The notes: a model not told the origin generated them from the sequence alone. A DNA stretch of 64,000 bases from Paenibacillus sp. JNUCC32 (GCF_014863545.1 NZ_CP062260.1:496001-560000), one strand, 5' to 3'; shown: positions 24,838 through 34,263, counted from the stretch's first letter. Numbers and translations: made by a program.

Positions 24838-27111
24838 TTGCGAATCCATAAGATTAACCTGCTGACCAAGTTGTTGATTTCCTATTTGCTCGTGCTGATG
24901 TTTCCCGTGATCGTCATCCTGTGTTATTACTATCCCTATTCGGCGGACGTTGTGAAAGAGAAGGAAATGGACTGGAATGCGCATATTACGGAGCAGTTCA
25001 TGACATCGATGGATACGTTTACCCGGTATGTATACAATTTGCCGTTCGAGCTGGTGCAGAATCGGGAATTCAAGATGTACAAGGCCGAGGAAAGCGATTA
25101 CCAGCGTGTCCTCATTGCCAATGAGATGAAAAAATACAATGCAACCGATGCATTTATTTACAACACCTTGCTGTATGTAAAGAACATCGGTTATTTGTTT
25201 TCCAAAACTGGAAGCGCATACAGTTTGGACGACCTGTCCATTCCGGGCGTCGGTTACTACTATGAAAACTGGGCCGGCGAAGATATGATCCAGACCTTGA
25301 ATGATCTCGAGTCTCCCATCGTCAGGCCTGTTGAGAACGTGATTGTGCCCGGCAATAACCGGGTTCGAATGCTGACCTTCGTGCAGCCGCTGCCGGTAGG
25401 AGGCACGAATTCCCCCGGAGCCGTCATGATCATGGTACGGGAAGATACGATCGTCCGGATGATGAAGTCCGTCTCGGAAACCTATAGCGGCGATTTTTTT
25501 GTGTTTGACGGCCAGGGAAGGCGATTGGTATCTTCCCATGATACGTCATACCAATCCTCCGATGACTTCCGGAAGCTTGTGCAGGGCATAGGGGATGAGA
25601 CATCTTCCTCTTCGGGCATTTATGCGATCAGCGGATCGGATTATCTGGTATCATCCTCGGTTTCGGACAAAAATGGATGGAAATACGTGAGCCTGCTGCC
25701 GGTATCCTCATCCCTTCAGGGCATTCGGACGATTCAATTGAATACGGCCATCCTGGTCGGCCTGATCCTGCTGCTTGAAGTGTTTATCATCTATATATCG
25801 ATCCGGAACAACTATCAGCCGATTCGCCGTCTGGTTGATCTTGCCGTTCAAGTCTTCGAACCGCGGGACCGCAAGCCCATGAACGAGATCGATACGATCA
25901 AATATACGCTGGAGGAGCTTTCGATGGCCAACAGCAAGCTTGACGAGCATGTGAAGGGATCGCTGCCGATTATGCGGGATAACCTGCTGTTTGAACTGGT
26001 GAGCGGACATCTTGCAGGCTGGGATGATTTCGAACGGGAAGCAAGAAAGGTCGGCCTCCGGTTTCAGCATGATTGCTTCTCGGTTGCCGTACTATGCTGC
26101 GAAGCGGATGGAGCAGAGATGGAGAAGATATTGGATTACTGCCGGCGCTATGAAGGACGGCTGCCGGAGGATATCCAAGGTTACTTCTTTAAAAGCATCT
26201 ATCCGCAGGAATTGATTCTGGTGTGCTCCCATGCGGAGAATGTCCCGCTCACATCCTGCCTGGAACGGATGCAGGATGAAATATTGGAGCACACGGGCCG
26301 GCGAACGGTGATCGGCATCGGCAAGCCTGGCGAAGCCCCGTCTCCGCAGGATCTCCATCTCTCATATCTGCAGGCACTCCGAACGGCGGAGTTTCTGCGC
26401 ATCCGAAAGACCGACGCCGTGCTGGTCTTTGATAACATCGGGATTCCCCAGACCGGAGCCGTCTCCTATTATGCCGAAATCCTGCAATCCCTCGAGCTTG
26501 CGATCCTCAAGAATGATGCAGCCATGCTGGCCTCTCTAGCAGAGAGAATGATCGGTTACCTAAGCAATGACAGCCTGCCGCCACATATGATTCAGAGCGT
26601 GTATCTCAATACCGTTACCGTCATCTTCAACGGCCTCCAGCGGTTCCGTCATGACGATCAGAGCCTGCTGCGGCTTACGGATGCGGCATTTAACCATCGT
26701 TATACGCTGGAACAGATGATCGGGATCATAAGGGAAAGCTATGCCAAGCTGTGCGATATGATCAAGGAAACCCTCCCCGTTTCCCGGGCGGCAACCCAGG
26801 ATGAGATCCTGTCCCTGATTGCGGAGAAAGGGATGGATCCGAACTGTTCGCTGCAGATGATGGCCGATTATTTTGATATGTCGGTCTCCAACTTCAGCCA
26901 TCACTTCAAAAAAACGATGGGGCAAAATTTCAAAGAGCATATCGATCAGCTTCGGATCCAGAAATCCATTCAGCTTCTGCGGGACAGCGAGGAGACGCTC
27001 GAAGCCATCTCCCAACAGGTCGGGTACACCAATACCTCGAGTTTTATCCGATCCTTCAAAAAAATGGTGGGCACGACGCCGGGGCAATATCGAAATACGC
27101 ATAAAGCTTAA
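24838..27111 (+). CDS. Membrane-bound AraC-family regulator
   Basis: A 757-residue regulator. Residues ~10-35 are a membrane span (LLTKLLISYLLVLMFPVIVI), an extracytoplasmic sensor follows to about 300, and a second span is AILVGLILLLEVFIIYISI. A cytoplasmic linker leads to the C-terminal AraC DNA-binding domain (about 655-755), with FDMSVSNFSHHFKKTMGQNF and VGYTNTSSFIRSFKKMVGTT. Such single-protein sensors in Paenibacillus usually sit beside LplA/LplB/YtcP importers and sense an external oligosaccharide. Here the importer starts 335 bp downstream, so it is the probable target. The start is a TTG with AGGGAGG; there is no nearby ATG. Confidence 0.9.
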   Translation: MRIHKINLLTKLLISYLLVLMFPVIVILCYYYPYSADVVKEKEMDWNAHITEQFMTSMDTFTRYVYNLPFELVQNREFKMYKAEESDYQRVLIANEMKKYNATDAFIYNTLLYVKNIGYLFSKTGSAYSLDDLSIPGVGYYYENWAGEDMIQTLNDLESPIVRPVENVIVPGNNRVRMLTFVQPLPVGGTNSPGAVMIMVREDTIVRMMKSVSETYSGDFFVFDGQGRRLVSSHDTSYQSSDDFRKLVQGIGDETSSSSGIYAISGSDYLVSSSVSDKNGWKYVSLLPVSSSLQGIRTIQLNTAILVGLILLLEVFIIYISIRNNYQPIRRLVDLAVQVFEPRDRKPMNEIDTIKYTLEELSMANSKLDEHVKGSLPIMRDNLLFELVSGHLAGWDDFEREARKVGLRFQHDCFSVAVLCCEADGAEMEKILDYCRRYEGRLPEDIQGYFFKSIYPQELILVCSHAENVPLTSCLERMQDEILEHTGRRTVIGIGKPGEAPSPQDLHLSYLQALRTAEFLRIRKTDAVLVFDNIGIPQTGAVSYYAEILQSLELAILKNDAAMLASLAERMIGYLSNDSLPPHMIQSVYLNTVTVIFNGLQRFRHDDQSLLRLTDAAFNHRYTLEQMIGIIRESYAKLCDMIKETLPVSRAATQDEILSLIAEKGMDPNCSLQMMADYFDMSVSNFSHHFKKTMGQNFKEHIDQLRIQKSIQLLRDSEETLEAISQQVGYTNTSSFIRSFKKMVGTTPGQYRNTHKA

Positions 27112-27115
27112 AACG

Positions 27116-27160
27116 AAAGACCGCTGATGCCGATGACAAGGCCGATTACAGCGGTCTTTT
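27116..27160 (+). terminator. Terminator after membrane AraC gene
   Basis: AAAGACCGCTG and CAGCGGTCTTTT close a stem around an inner loop directly after the stop. It separates the regulator from the importer operon. Confidence 0.8.
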
Positions 27161-27266
27161 ATAAACCTGCTTGCTTAGAAGCTATTCCTAGGCAGCTGTT
27201 TCACAGGCTAAGATGTTTCAATTTTTGAACATATACAAAATTTGAATTCCAAGCGCCGGTTTGTAA

Positions 27267-27280
27267 TGGATGCGTTTACA
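27267..27280. promoter_or_regulatory. Possible CcpA (cre-like) site
   Basis: TGGATGCGTTTACA matches the cre pattern TGNNANCGNTNNCA at all fixed positions but one. It lies 166 bp before the binding-protein start. It would give carbon-catabolite control of the importer; this is a pattern match only. Confidence 0.35.
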
Positions 27281-27445
27281 TTTATGGGATGATAGGCGCC
27301 TTCAAAAAATGAGGATGCCTGAAAAACTGTCCGTTTACGGTGCCCGCCGCCTTCATTTAGAGTGAAAACTGTCCCAAGGCAAGGCCGACTCAAGGCCGTA
27401 TACCCCCATGGACCAGACCAACAAACGAAACCAGGAGGTAATGGA

Positions 27446-29062
27446 ATGAAGAAAAGGGTAAACGTTTTCATCTCGCTTGTCGCCATGACGGCCATGTTGT
27501 TAACAGGCTGCAGCGGGGCCGGAGGCGGCCAGAACGACTCGGCGGAGACTCCCGGAGACCAAACCGGCAGCAAAGTAAAGCTTACCGCCATCATTACCAA
27601 GCACCCGCTCACGAAGCCGCTGGCCGAAATGGAGTGGCTGCAAAAGGTTGAGGAGACGGCGGGCGTGGACATCGAATGGCAGGAGATTACCGCGGATTGG
27701 GGACAGAAGAAAGGGACGATGCTGGCCAGCGGCGATATTCCGGATCTGTTCATCGGGCCGAACGTCATTACGGATGCAGACTTTGCGCAATTCCAGGGTT
27801 TGTTCCAGGATCTATCCGGCATGCTGGAGCAGGCGCCCAACGTACAGAACATGTTTAATGAAAAACCGGATACGAAAATAATCGCCACGCAGTCGGACGG
27901 CAAAATCTACGGTCTCCCGAAATATCAGCGGTTCTGGCCCGCTACCGCCAGCAGGCAGTTCATTAACCAGCAGTGGCTGGATCACCTCGGTCTGAGCATG
28001 CCGACCACATGGGATGAGCTGTATGAAGTCCTGGTGGCTTTCAAAGAGAAGGATGCCAACGGCAACGGCGATCCGAATGACGAGATTCCGATGGATTGGC
28101 CGGGAGGCATCGGCGGATATTTTAACCCCGCGGTGCTCCTGGGCAGCATGGGGATTACACTGACGGACGGCAGCGGACAAGGTTATTTCGTGGAAGACGG
28201 TCAGGTGAAGAACTTCCTGACGGATGAACGGTACAAAACGATGGTCGCATTTCTGAATAAATTGTACAAGGCGGGTCTGGTCAACCCGGAAGTGTTCACG
28301 CATGATTATACGAAATTTCAATCCATCGCGCGCGGGGAAGGGGATACGGCCAAGGTCGGCTTTACCTGGGGATGGGTGGCGTCCGACCGCTTCGGCGAGC
28401 AGCTGGCACCGCAGTATGCTTCCATGCCGCCGATGAAGGTATCGGCAGATTATGCAGGAAAGCTGTCCTGGAGCTATGATCATTACTCCCTGAATTATGG
28501 CACCAACCATATCGTCATGTCCGCCAAGACCAAGAACAAAGAAGCGGCCATGAAATTCATCAACGAGCTTTATGCGCCCGAGGTGGGCATGCAGGTGCTG
28601 TTCGGATCCCTCGGACCGAACATTAAAGATAACGGAGACGGTACATATGCCGTTCTGCCTCCGGCCGATGCCAAGATGGATCCGGGCACGTGGAAATGGA
28701 CCTCGACGATGGCGGACAACGGCGCATTTTATATTCCCGATACCTTAAAGCTGACGCTTGGCACCGATATGCAGGAGGTGCTGGGTCAATCGGAGCCGCT
28801 GGAGGCGGCCTTGGACGTGGATCCCGATAAAGACGTGTTCCCCGGCATGTTCATCAAGTATTCCACCATGGACAATAACGCCATGAGCCTGAACAATACG
28901 AACGTAATGAATCTGGCGGAATCCAGCTTTGCGAAATGGGTCACCAAGGGCGGCGTGGAAGCCGAATGGGACGCATATATCAAGGAAAGCGAGAAGGCAG
29001 GCCTGAAGCAGAATCTTGAGATTATGCAAAAATATTACGACGATTACATGAATCAAAACTAG
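27446..29062 (+). CDS. ABC transporter substrate-binding lipoprotein (LplA/YtcQ-like)
   Basis: A 538-residue solute-binding protein. The signal MKKRVNVFISLVAMTAMLLT ends in lipobox LTGC (Cys22). A calcium-binding-like loop, EKDANGNGDPNDEIPMDWPG, is typical of this large oligosaccharide-binding group, as are LPDLFIGPN-like and YGLPKYQRFWPATASRQFIN segments. It binds an extracellular oligosaccharide for the two permeases that follow at 10 bp and overlapping distance. The ATG at 27446 has CAGGAGG; an upstream in-frame ATG (27362) would bury the signal. Regulated probably by the membrane AraC protein upstream. Confidence 0.92.
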   Translation: MKKRVNVFISLVAMTAMLLTGCSGAGGGQNDSAETPGDQTGSKVKLTAIITKHPLTKPLAEMEWLQKVEETAGVDIEWQEITADWGQKKGTMLASGDIPDLFIGPNVITDADFAQFQGLFQDLSGMLEQAPNVQNMFNEKPDTKIIATQSDGKIYGLPKYQRFWPATASRQFINQQWLDHLGLSMPTTWDELYEVLVAFKEKDANGNGDPNDEIPMDWPGGIGGYFNPAVLLGSMGITLTDGSGQGYFVEDGQVKNFLTDERYKTMVAFLNKLYKAGLVNPEVFTHDYTKFQSIARGEGDTAKVGFTWGWVASDRFGEQLAPQYASMPPMKVSADYAGKLSWSYDHYSLNYGTNHIVMSAKTKNKEAAMKFINELYAPEVGMQVLFGSLGPNIKDNGDGTYAVLPPADAKMDPGTWKWTSTMADNGAFYIPDTLKLTLGTDMQEVLGQSEPLEAALDVDPDKDVFPGMFIKYSTMDNNAMSLNNTNVMNLAESSFAKWVTKGGVEAEWDAYIKESEKAGLKQNLEIMQKYYDDYMNQN

Positions 29063-29072
29063 GAGGGAGGAT

Positions 29073-29984
29073 ATGGGGCCTCGCAAAAGATTGGACACCT
29101 TCAGACGTGATTACCAGCTGTGGATTATGATTTTTCCGGCGATTGCCGTCATTCTGTTGTTTAACTACGTGCCGATGTACGGCATCCAGCTTGCGTTTAG
29201 GGATTACGATTTCAGCCAAGGCTTGACCGGCGGAGAGTGGCGCGGGCTCGCCTACTTTCAGCAATTCATCGACAGTTACCTGTTCACCGATTTGATGCGA
29301 AACACGTTTCTGATCAGTCTGGCCACGATCGTGCTCGGCTTTCCGGCCCCGATCATCTTAGCGCTCATTCTAAACCAGATTCGCCGAAAAAGAATGAAGC
29401 AGGTGATGCAGACCACCGTATACCTGCCCCATTTCATATCCATCATCGTGCTGGTCGGGATGCTGAACGTGCTGCTGTCCTCCGAAACCGGGGTTGTCGG
29501 TCACTTCATGAAGGCGGTGGGGCTGGGGCATATCAATTTGCTAGCCTCCACCTCGACCTTTATTCCGGTGTACGTGCTCTCCGACATATGGCAGCACTGC
29601 GGCTGGAACAGCATTATCTATCTTGCGGCCTTGTCCACCGTGGATCCCCAGCTGTACGATGCCGCCAAGATCGATGGGGCCAGCCGCTGGCAGACGATCC
29701 GGTACGTCGACATTCCCGCTCTCGTTCCAACCATTATCATCCTGTTCATTCTTAGCATGGGGAATATCCTCGGGACCGGCTTCGAGAAAATATTCCTGAT
29801 GCAGAATTCGCTGAACCTTCCCGTCTCGGAGGTCATAGCCACCTATGTTTACAAAATCGGGATCATCTCCAACCAGTTCAGCTTGGCTTCGGCCATCGGT
29901 TTGTTTAACACGCTCATCAATTTCGTATTTCTGTATGCGATGAACACGATATCGAAGAGAATGTCGGAAACGAGCTTATTCTAA
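29073..29984 (+). CDS. ABC transporter permease (LplB-like)
   Basis: A 303-residue permease with six predicted spans. Family segments are IMIFPAIAVILLFNYVPMYG and IQLAFRDYD at the N-terminus, YLPHFISIIVLVGML in the middle, and an EAA-type loop LYDAAKIDGASRWQTIRYVD. The gene begins 10 bp after the binding-protein stop, after an AGGAGGGAGG site, and its stop TAA overlaps the earliest possible ATG of the next permease. It forms the importer channel with the 30008 product; no ATPase is encoded here. Confidence 0.92.
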   Translation: MGPRKRLDTFRRDYQLWIMIFPAIAVILLFNYVPMYGIQLAFRDYDFSQGLTGGEWRGLAYFQQFIDSYLFTDLMRNTFLISLATIVLGFPAPIILALILNQIRRKRMKQVMQTTVYLPHFISIIVLVGMLNVLLSSETGVVGHFMKAVGLGHINLLASTSTFIPVYVLSDIWQHCGWNSIIYLAALSTVDPQLYDAAKIDGASRWQTIRYVDIPALVPTIIILFILSMGNILGTGFEKIFLMQNSLNLPVSEVIATYVYKIGIISNQFSLASAIGLFNTLINFVFLYAMNTISKRMSETSLF

Positions 29985-30007
29985 TGATCGGGGAAGGAGA
30001 AACGGTT

Positions 30008-30913
30008 GTGGAACATGAAACTGCCAGAATGCGCATCAACGGCAAGGAGCTGGGATTTAAGATCATCTTGGGTTTTCTGTGCGTTTTGATTTTTCTGCTG
30101 ATTGCGTATCCGCTGTATTTTATCATCATTGCTTCGTTCAGCGACTCAACGCTCGTCTCTACGGGGAAGGTCATGTTTATCCCCAAAAATGTTAGTTTTT
30201 TCGGTTACCAGGAAATTTTCAAGGATATGCGGATTTGGACCGGGTACCGAAATACGTTGTTTTACACGGTGTTCGGCACCCTGGTGAACATGCTGTTCAC
30301 GCTCCCGGCAGCTTATGTGCTGTCCAGAAAGGAATTTCGCGCCAGACGCATCATCATGTTTATTTTCGTGATCACGATGTTCTTCAACGGCGGGCTGATT
30401 CCGACCTATTTATTGATGAAGGGTCTTGGCTTGACCAACACGGTCTGGGTGTTTATTCTCCCGTTCTCCGTGAATGTGTTTTATTTGATCATTGCGAGGA
30501 CGTTCTTTGAAAACTCGCTGCCGCAGGAGCTGCATGAAGCCGCCGTCATGGACGGCTGTTCTCACTTTACCTTCTTCTTCAAAGTGGCTTTGCCGCTGTC
30601 CAAAGCGCTGGTCTCCGTCATCGGGCTCTATTATTTGGTGGGGCATTGGAACGATTTCTTTACGGCGCTGGTCTATATTCGGGATACGAAGCTCCAGCCG
30701 CTGCAAATCGTATTGCGGGATATCCTGCTGTCGAACCAGGTATTCTCGAGCGGTGCGGGAACGGGCGGGGATGCCGGGGGGTACGCGCAGCGATATGCCG
30801 ACCAGATCAAGTACGGCGTCATTATCGTCTCGACGCTTCCGATTCTGCTCATTTATCCGTTTATGCAAAAATATTTCGAGAAAGGCGTCATGATCGGCTC
30901 CATTAAAGGGTGA
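30008..30913 (+). CDS. ABC transporter permease (LplC/YtcP-like)
   Basis: A 301-residue permease. The first span is IILGFLCVLIFLLIAYPLYF, followed by IIIASFSDSTLVSTGKVMFI, typical of YtcP/LplC proteins, and the EAA loop is LPQELHEAAVMDGCSHFTFF. The chosen start is a GTG at 30008, because GGAAGGAG lies 7 nt before it; an ATG at 29984 that overlaps the previous stop has no such site. Third and last gene of the importer operon. The C-terminal MQKYFEKGVMIGSIKG is a family signature. Confidence 0.9.
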   Translation: MEHETARMRINGKELGFKIILGFLCVLIFLLIAYPLYFIIIASFSDSTLVSTGKVMFIPKNVSFFGYQEIFKDMRIWTGYRNTLFYTVFGTLVNMLFTLPAAYVLSRKEFRARRIIMFIFVITMFFNGGLIPTYLLMKGLGLTNTVWVFILPFSVNVFYLIIARTFFENSLPQELHEAAVMDGCSHFTFFFKVALPLSKALVSVIGLYYLVGHWNDFFTALVYIRDTKLQPLQIVLRDILLSNQVFSSGAGTGGDAGGYAQRYADQIKYGVIIVSTLPILLIYPFMQKYFEKGVMIGSIKG

Positions 30914-30946
30914 CGCGCCGCGATTTACATTTGGATGATAGACAAT

Positions 30947-30993
30947 AAAAGGGGGCTGTCCCGCTTGATCCTGGATCTGGCGGGAAGCCCTTA
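30947..30993 (+). terminator. Hairpin after importer operon
   Basis: AAGGGGGCT/AGCCCTT and CCCGC/GCGGG pair with one small bulge. The following sequence is not strongly T-rich, so efficiency is uncertain. Confidence 0.55.
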
Positions 30994-31016
30994 TGTTATG
31001 TCAAATAGCGGGAAAA

Positions 31017-31049
31017 GGCACCTCCGGCATTTAAAACCGGAGGTGCCTC
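31017..31049 (-). terminator. Terminator after VOC gene
   Basis: GGCACCTCCGG and CCGGAGGTGCC form a perfect 11-bp stem. On the minus strand it is followed by TTTT, 16 bp after the VOC stop. Confidence 0.8.
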
Positions 31050-31064
31050 ATGCATAAATGAAAA

Positions 31065-31421
31065 TCAGGATTCGTGCTTGCTTTCATCCGTAAAGTAGAT
31101 TCCGTTGCCGGAATCAACCTTGGCACTCAACCAGAGGCCGTCGGGAGTTTCGCCCGGTTCGCCGATCAATTGCAGCTTGCCGGGGTTGTTCTCGTATATA
31201 TCCCGGACAGAGGGCACGAGAAAAACAGGTCCGGCAGCATCCTGGCTTCCTTCCGAGACTTGTTCCACCATCAATTCCACGTTGGTTCCCGGGAGCTTAA
31301 AAGCAACCGTGTAATCTCCTTCGCGCCATGATTCTTCCAAACCGAGCGTGTCGCGATACAGGGATTTGGCTGCCTTGATATCTTTGACCGGAACAAAATA
31401 AAAAATAACGTTTCCTTCCAT
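31065..31421 (-). CDS. VOC-family protein
   Basis: A 118-residue VOC protein. VIFYFVPVKDIKAAKSLYRD, TLGLEESWREGDYTVAFKLP, NVELMVEQV and AKVDSGNGIYFTDE give the two-fold repeat. The family includes glyoxalases, thiol transferases and antibiotic-binding proteins; residues for metal are incomplete here, so a role in binding a toxic molecule is as likely as catalysis. The RBS GAGGTGAG precedes the ATG. It is divergent from a TetR gene, with a perfect palindrome between them, and is the probable target of that repressor. Confidence 0.87.
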   Translation of the reverse strand: MEGNVIFYFVPVKDIKAAKSLYRDTLGLEESWREGDYTVAFKLPGTNVELMVEQVSEGSQDAAGPVFLVPSVRDIYENNPGKLQLIGEPGETPDGLWLSAKVDSGNGIYFTDESKHES

Positions 31422-31477
31422 GTTCTCACCTCGAAATAAAATATGGTTTCGTGATGCAAGATAATTAGGTTATATTA

Positions 31478-31496
31478 AACATAACTCAGTTATGTT
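31478..31496. promoter_or_regulatory. Perfect palindrome between VOC and TetR genes
   Basis: AACATAACTCAGTTATGTT has 9-bp arms around one central base. It lies 57 bp from the VOC start and 122 bp from the TetR start. The position and size fit a TetR dimer acting on both divergent promoters. Confidence 0.75.
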
Positions 31497-31617
31497 GTTT
31501 GTTCAAGCTATTTTTTGGAAAATGGCTCATTTGCAGCTATCAAAGATTTATATCTCTTCAAGAGCAGCTATGTTAGAATTTAAATATCTATGCATGAACG
31601 TTTTCGGAGGGAGTTAC

Positions 31618-32133
31618 ATGAGTCATATACCAATACCGGGTACCACGCAGCACAAACTCATACAGGCAGGATTAAAGCGTTTTGCCGAGATGGGCTACAA
31701 CCAAGCGGAAGTTGACGACATTGCTGCCGATGCCGGAGTGACCGTGGGAGCTCTTTATCATCATTACAAATCCAAGAAGAAATTTTACGGCTTGCTTCGG
31801 GATGACATAACGCTTCGAATATTGGACCGCATGGAAGCTGTTGCCGATGCGGCTCCTCCCGAGTTGCGCCTGAAATTGGTTCTATTGACCGCCTACGACA
31901 GCATGATTCGCCTTAAAGTGGGCCGACTGTTGTCTGAGCCCGATCCCCGCAAAGGAGACAATCCCGTTGCGCGTTATCTCGGTGAACTGGCCGCAGCATC
32001 AGGAGAAGAGGCTGGCGAAGAATTGGGCATCATTCTGGCGGAGGCATTGCGTGCCGCATTTGCGCAAGTCGTGGAACACGGAGGCGATGAGGCTGCGATG
32101 AGGTCGGTATTAAACAGATTATTATCGTCATAA
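31618..32133 (+). CDS. TetR-family regulator
   Basis: A 171-residue repressor, somewhat short for the family. The DNA-binding domain is HKLIQAGLKRFAEMGYNQAE, VDDIAADAGVTVGALYHHYK with KSKKKFYGLLRDD. The C-terminal ligand part is only about 120 residues. The ATG at 31618 has CGGAGGGAG at good spacing; in-frame codons up to 31492 are not preceded by one. It is divergent from the VOC gene and probably represses it through the 31478-31496 palindrome. The inducer is unknown. Confidence 0.88.
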   Translation: MSHIPIPGTTQHKLIQAGLKRFAEMGYNQAEVDDIAADAGVTVGALYHHYKSKKKFYGLLRDDITLRILDRMEAVADAAPPELRLKLVLLTAYDSMIRLKVGRLLSEPDPRKGDNPVARYLGELAAASGEEAGEELGIILAEALRAAFAQVVEHGGDEAAMRSVLNRLLSS

Positions 32134-32469
32134 ATGAATGTTATGGTCATCCTTCACATGAATAGAGTAATGATGCTTATTGCTTGATGGCAGCTTTGGT
32201 GCTGACGTTAACAGGGGAGACATCGGGGTTATGCCAGTTTCGGCACGCCAGAAAAGAGAAGCCAGGCAGGCAATAATATGTATTAGGGAAATGTAACGGT
32301 TCAATGATCGTATGAAAACGATAGGGTAGATACAAGTGAAAATAACGCAAAAAACAACCCGTATGCCGGAGCAGCATACGGGTTGTTTTCACAGATAAGG
32401 CCCAAAGGAACTAATGCAGGCAAGCTCCAAAATGCGCAGCTCCATCTTCCCAAACGACATACGATTAAC
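32134..32469. other. Intergenic region; terminator only
   Basis: About 335 bp between the TetR stop and the LysR stop (tail-to-tail). Only one structure is clear, the hairpin at 32345-32389. The small open frames have no ribosome binding site and no recognisable domain. Confidence 0.5.
32345..32389 (-). terminator. Terminator after LysR gene
   Basis: AAAACAACCCGTATGC and GCATACGGGTTGTTTT form a perfect 16-bp stem. On the minus strand it continues into TTTTTT. Confidence 0.9.
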
Positions 32470-33357
32470 TTATGGCCGTTCTCGGATCATCTCCACGAAA
32501 TTCATGGCGGCAGCGGATAATGCTTCATGCTTGCGGGTGCAAACCGCAATGATATTTTGCAGCTCGATGCCATCGACGTATACCTGGCTGAGCTCACCGC
32601 GCTCCACGTATTCCCGAACCACGAGCGAAGACACGAAGTTGGCTCCGTATCCGGCAACGACGGCCGTGATCGCTTCGTGCAGGCCGTTGAATTGCAGCGT
32701 GATGCGGGGCGAAGGCGCGCTGTGGGTGCGGCATAAGGCAAATAACCGTTCCCGCGTCGAGCTTCCTTCCTCCCGCATGACAAAGGGCTCTCTCATCATC
32801 TCGTCCAGGGAGATATGCTGATTGGCATAACGGTGGTCGGGGGAGACGACAAACCACAGCTCATCCCGGAACAGCTCCTCGGTCTGTATCGTATCCGGCG
32901 ATTCCTCAGGGAGGCCGCCGTATATCGCAAGATCCACGTCCATGTTCAGCAGCTGCTTAAGCGCATCGCTGGAATTCGTGGTGGTAATGCTCATTTCCAC
33001 GTCTTCGTACCGCTGCTTGTATTTTGCGAGCCAGGCCGGCAGAAGAAAATGGGAAGGGAGGTAGGTTGCGGCCAGTCGGATATGCCCCCTCGAACCGCTG
33101 CGGTAATCCCGGCAGAATTGTTCGATCTGCTGCTCAACCGAGAAGAGCCTTTTGGCAAGCGGGAGCAGCTCGGCGCCAGCCTGCGTCAATCCGATGCCTC
33201 TGCCCTGCGGCTTGAACAGGGTAAGGGAAAGCTCCTTCTCGAATTTCTTAACCTGTGCCGTTATGGCCGGCTGGCTTATATTTAATAATTCGGCAGCCCG
33301 GGTGACGCTGCCGGTTGTGGCAATGACGTGAAACAGCCGTAAGGCATGTAAATTCAT
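32470..33357 (-). CDS. LysR-family regulator
   Basis: A 295-residue LysR protein. The HTH is HALRLFHVIATTGSVTRAAE and LLNISQPAITAQVKKFEKEL; the effector domain begins at GHIRLAATYLPSHFLLP and has the central VDLAIYGGLPEE turn. The ATG at 33357 has CAGGAG at 11-nt spacing. It is divergent from an O-methyltransferase gene, the standard LysR arrangement for activating that gene. The intergenic 133 bp are very AT-rich and hold ATTAT/ATAAT inverted pairs that could be its binding sites. Confidence 0.92.
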   Translation of the reverse strand: MNLHALRLFHVIATTGSVTRAAELLNISQPAITAQVKKFEKELSLTLFKPQGRGIGLTQAGAELLPLAKRLFSVEQQIEQFCRDYRSGSRGHIRLAATYLPSHFLLPAWLAKYKQRYEDVEMSITTTNSSDALKQLLNMDVDLAIYGGLPEESPDTIQTEELFRDELWFVVSPDHRYANQHISLDEMMREPFVMREEGSSTRERLFALCRTHSAPSPRITLQFNGLHEAITAVVAGYGANFVSSLVVREYVERGELSQVYVDGIELQNIIAVCTRKHEALSAAAMNFVEMIRERP

Positions 33358-33392
33358 ATGGAGCCGCACTCCTGTCCAATTTATATATTATA

Positions 33393-33433
33393 TTTATATA
33401 ACCCATTTAATTATATATTATTTTTATAATACT
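33393..33433. promoter_or_regulatory. AT-rich LysR/O-methyltransferase control region
   Basis: Two similar segments, ATATATTATATTTATATAA and ATATATTATTTTTATAATA, follow each other in the divergent spacer. The second reads as ATTAT-N-ATAAT, a LysR-type T-N11-A inverted motif. Visual call. Confidence 0.4.
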
Positions 33434-33490
33434 AAATCACATACAATGAATGTGTAAAATCCAATTTGAAGTTTAAGGGAGGAAACAGGC

Positions 33491-34171
33491 ATGAAAGCGA
33501 ATGCGAATGATGCTGCGACTTGGGGTAAAGTGGACGATTATGTGACGGAACATTTGATTCCTTATGACGAGGTGCTGGAGAAGGTGTTGGCCGCAAACCG
33601 GGAGGCAGGCTTGCCTGAGATCGATGTATCTCCCGCTCAGGGCAAGCTGCTGAACGTGATCGTTCAGATCAAGGGAGCGAAACGAATCTTGGAGATCGGT
33701 ACGCTTGGCGGTTACAGCACGATCTGGATGGCTAGGGGGATCGGGGCAGGAGGGCGGCTGATTTCATTGGAGCTCGATCCGCATCATGCGAAGGTTGCCA
33801 AATCCAACGTAGCGTTGGCTGGACTGGAGGATAGGGTCAGCATCCGCGTAGGCGATGCATTGGCGCAGCTGGAGCAGCTGGCTAAGGAAAAGGCGGAGCC
33901 GTTCGATCTGATCTTCATCGATGCCGATAAACCGAACAATCCGAATTATTTGAAGTGGGCGCTGCAGTTCTCCAAGGCCGGAACCGTCATCATTAGCGAT
34001 AATGTCATCCGGAACGGAGAAGTCATCGATTATCACAGCACAGACCCTCGGGTGCATGGCATCCGAAAATTCATGGATATGCTGTCGGCAGATGCCTCGA
34101 TTGCCGGCACGGCCATTCAAACGGTTGGAAGCAAGGGATATGACGGGTTTTATATCGGAATTGTGCAGTAG
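33491..34171 (+). CDS. Class I SAM-dependent O-methyltransferase
   Basis: A 226-residue methyltransferase. Motif I is ILEIGTLGGYSTIWMARGIG; acidic motif II is ISLELDPHHAKVAKSNV; DLIFIDADKPNNPNYLKWAL is the metal- and substrate-side segment, and VIISDNVIRNGEVID carries the usual metal-binding Asp. This is the caffeoyl-CoA/catechol O-methyltransferase-like family, which needs a divalent cation. It is divergent from a LysR regulator, so its substrate is probably a small inducible phenol or similar (inference). The RBS AAGGGAGG precedes the ATG. Confidence 0.9.
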   Translation: MKANANDAATWGKVDDYVTEHLIPYDEVLEKVLAANREAGLPEIDVSPAQGKLLNVIVQIKGAKRILEIGTLGGYSTIWMARGIGAGGRLISLELDPHHAKVAKSNVALAGLEDRVSIRVGDALAQLEQLAKEKAEPFDLIFIDADKPNNPNYLKWALQFSKAGTVIISDNVIRNGEVIDYHSTDPRVHGIRKFMDMLSADASIAGTAIQTVGSKGYDGFYIGIVQ

Positions 34172-34263
34172 AGGACATAACGGCCCGTACCATGCTCTGA
34201 ATGCGATAGCCCTGCCCTTACGGAAGAATGGTATGAAGATTCCGATATTTGGGAGGGAACGAC

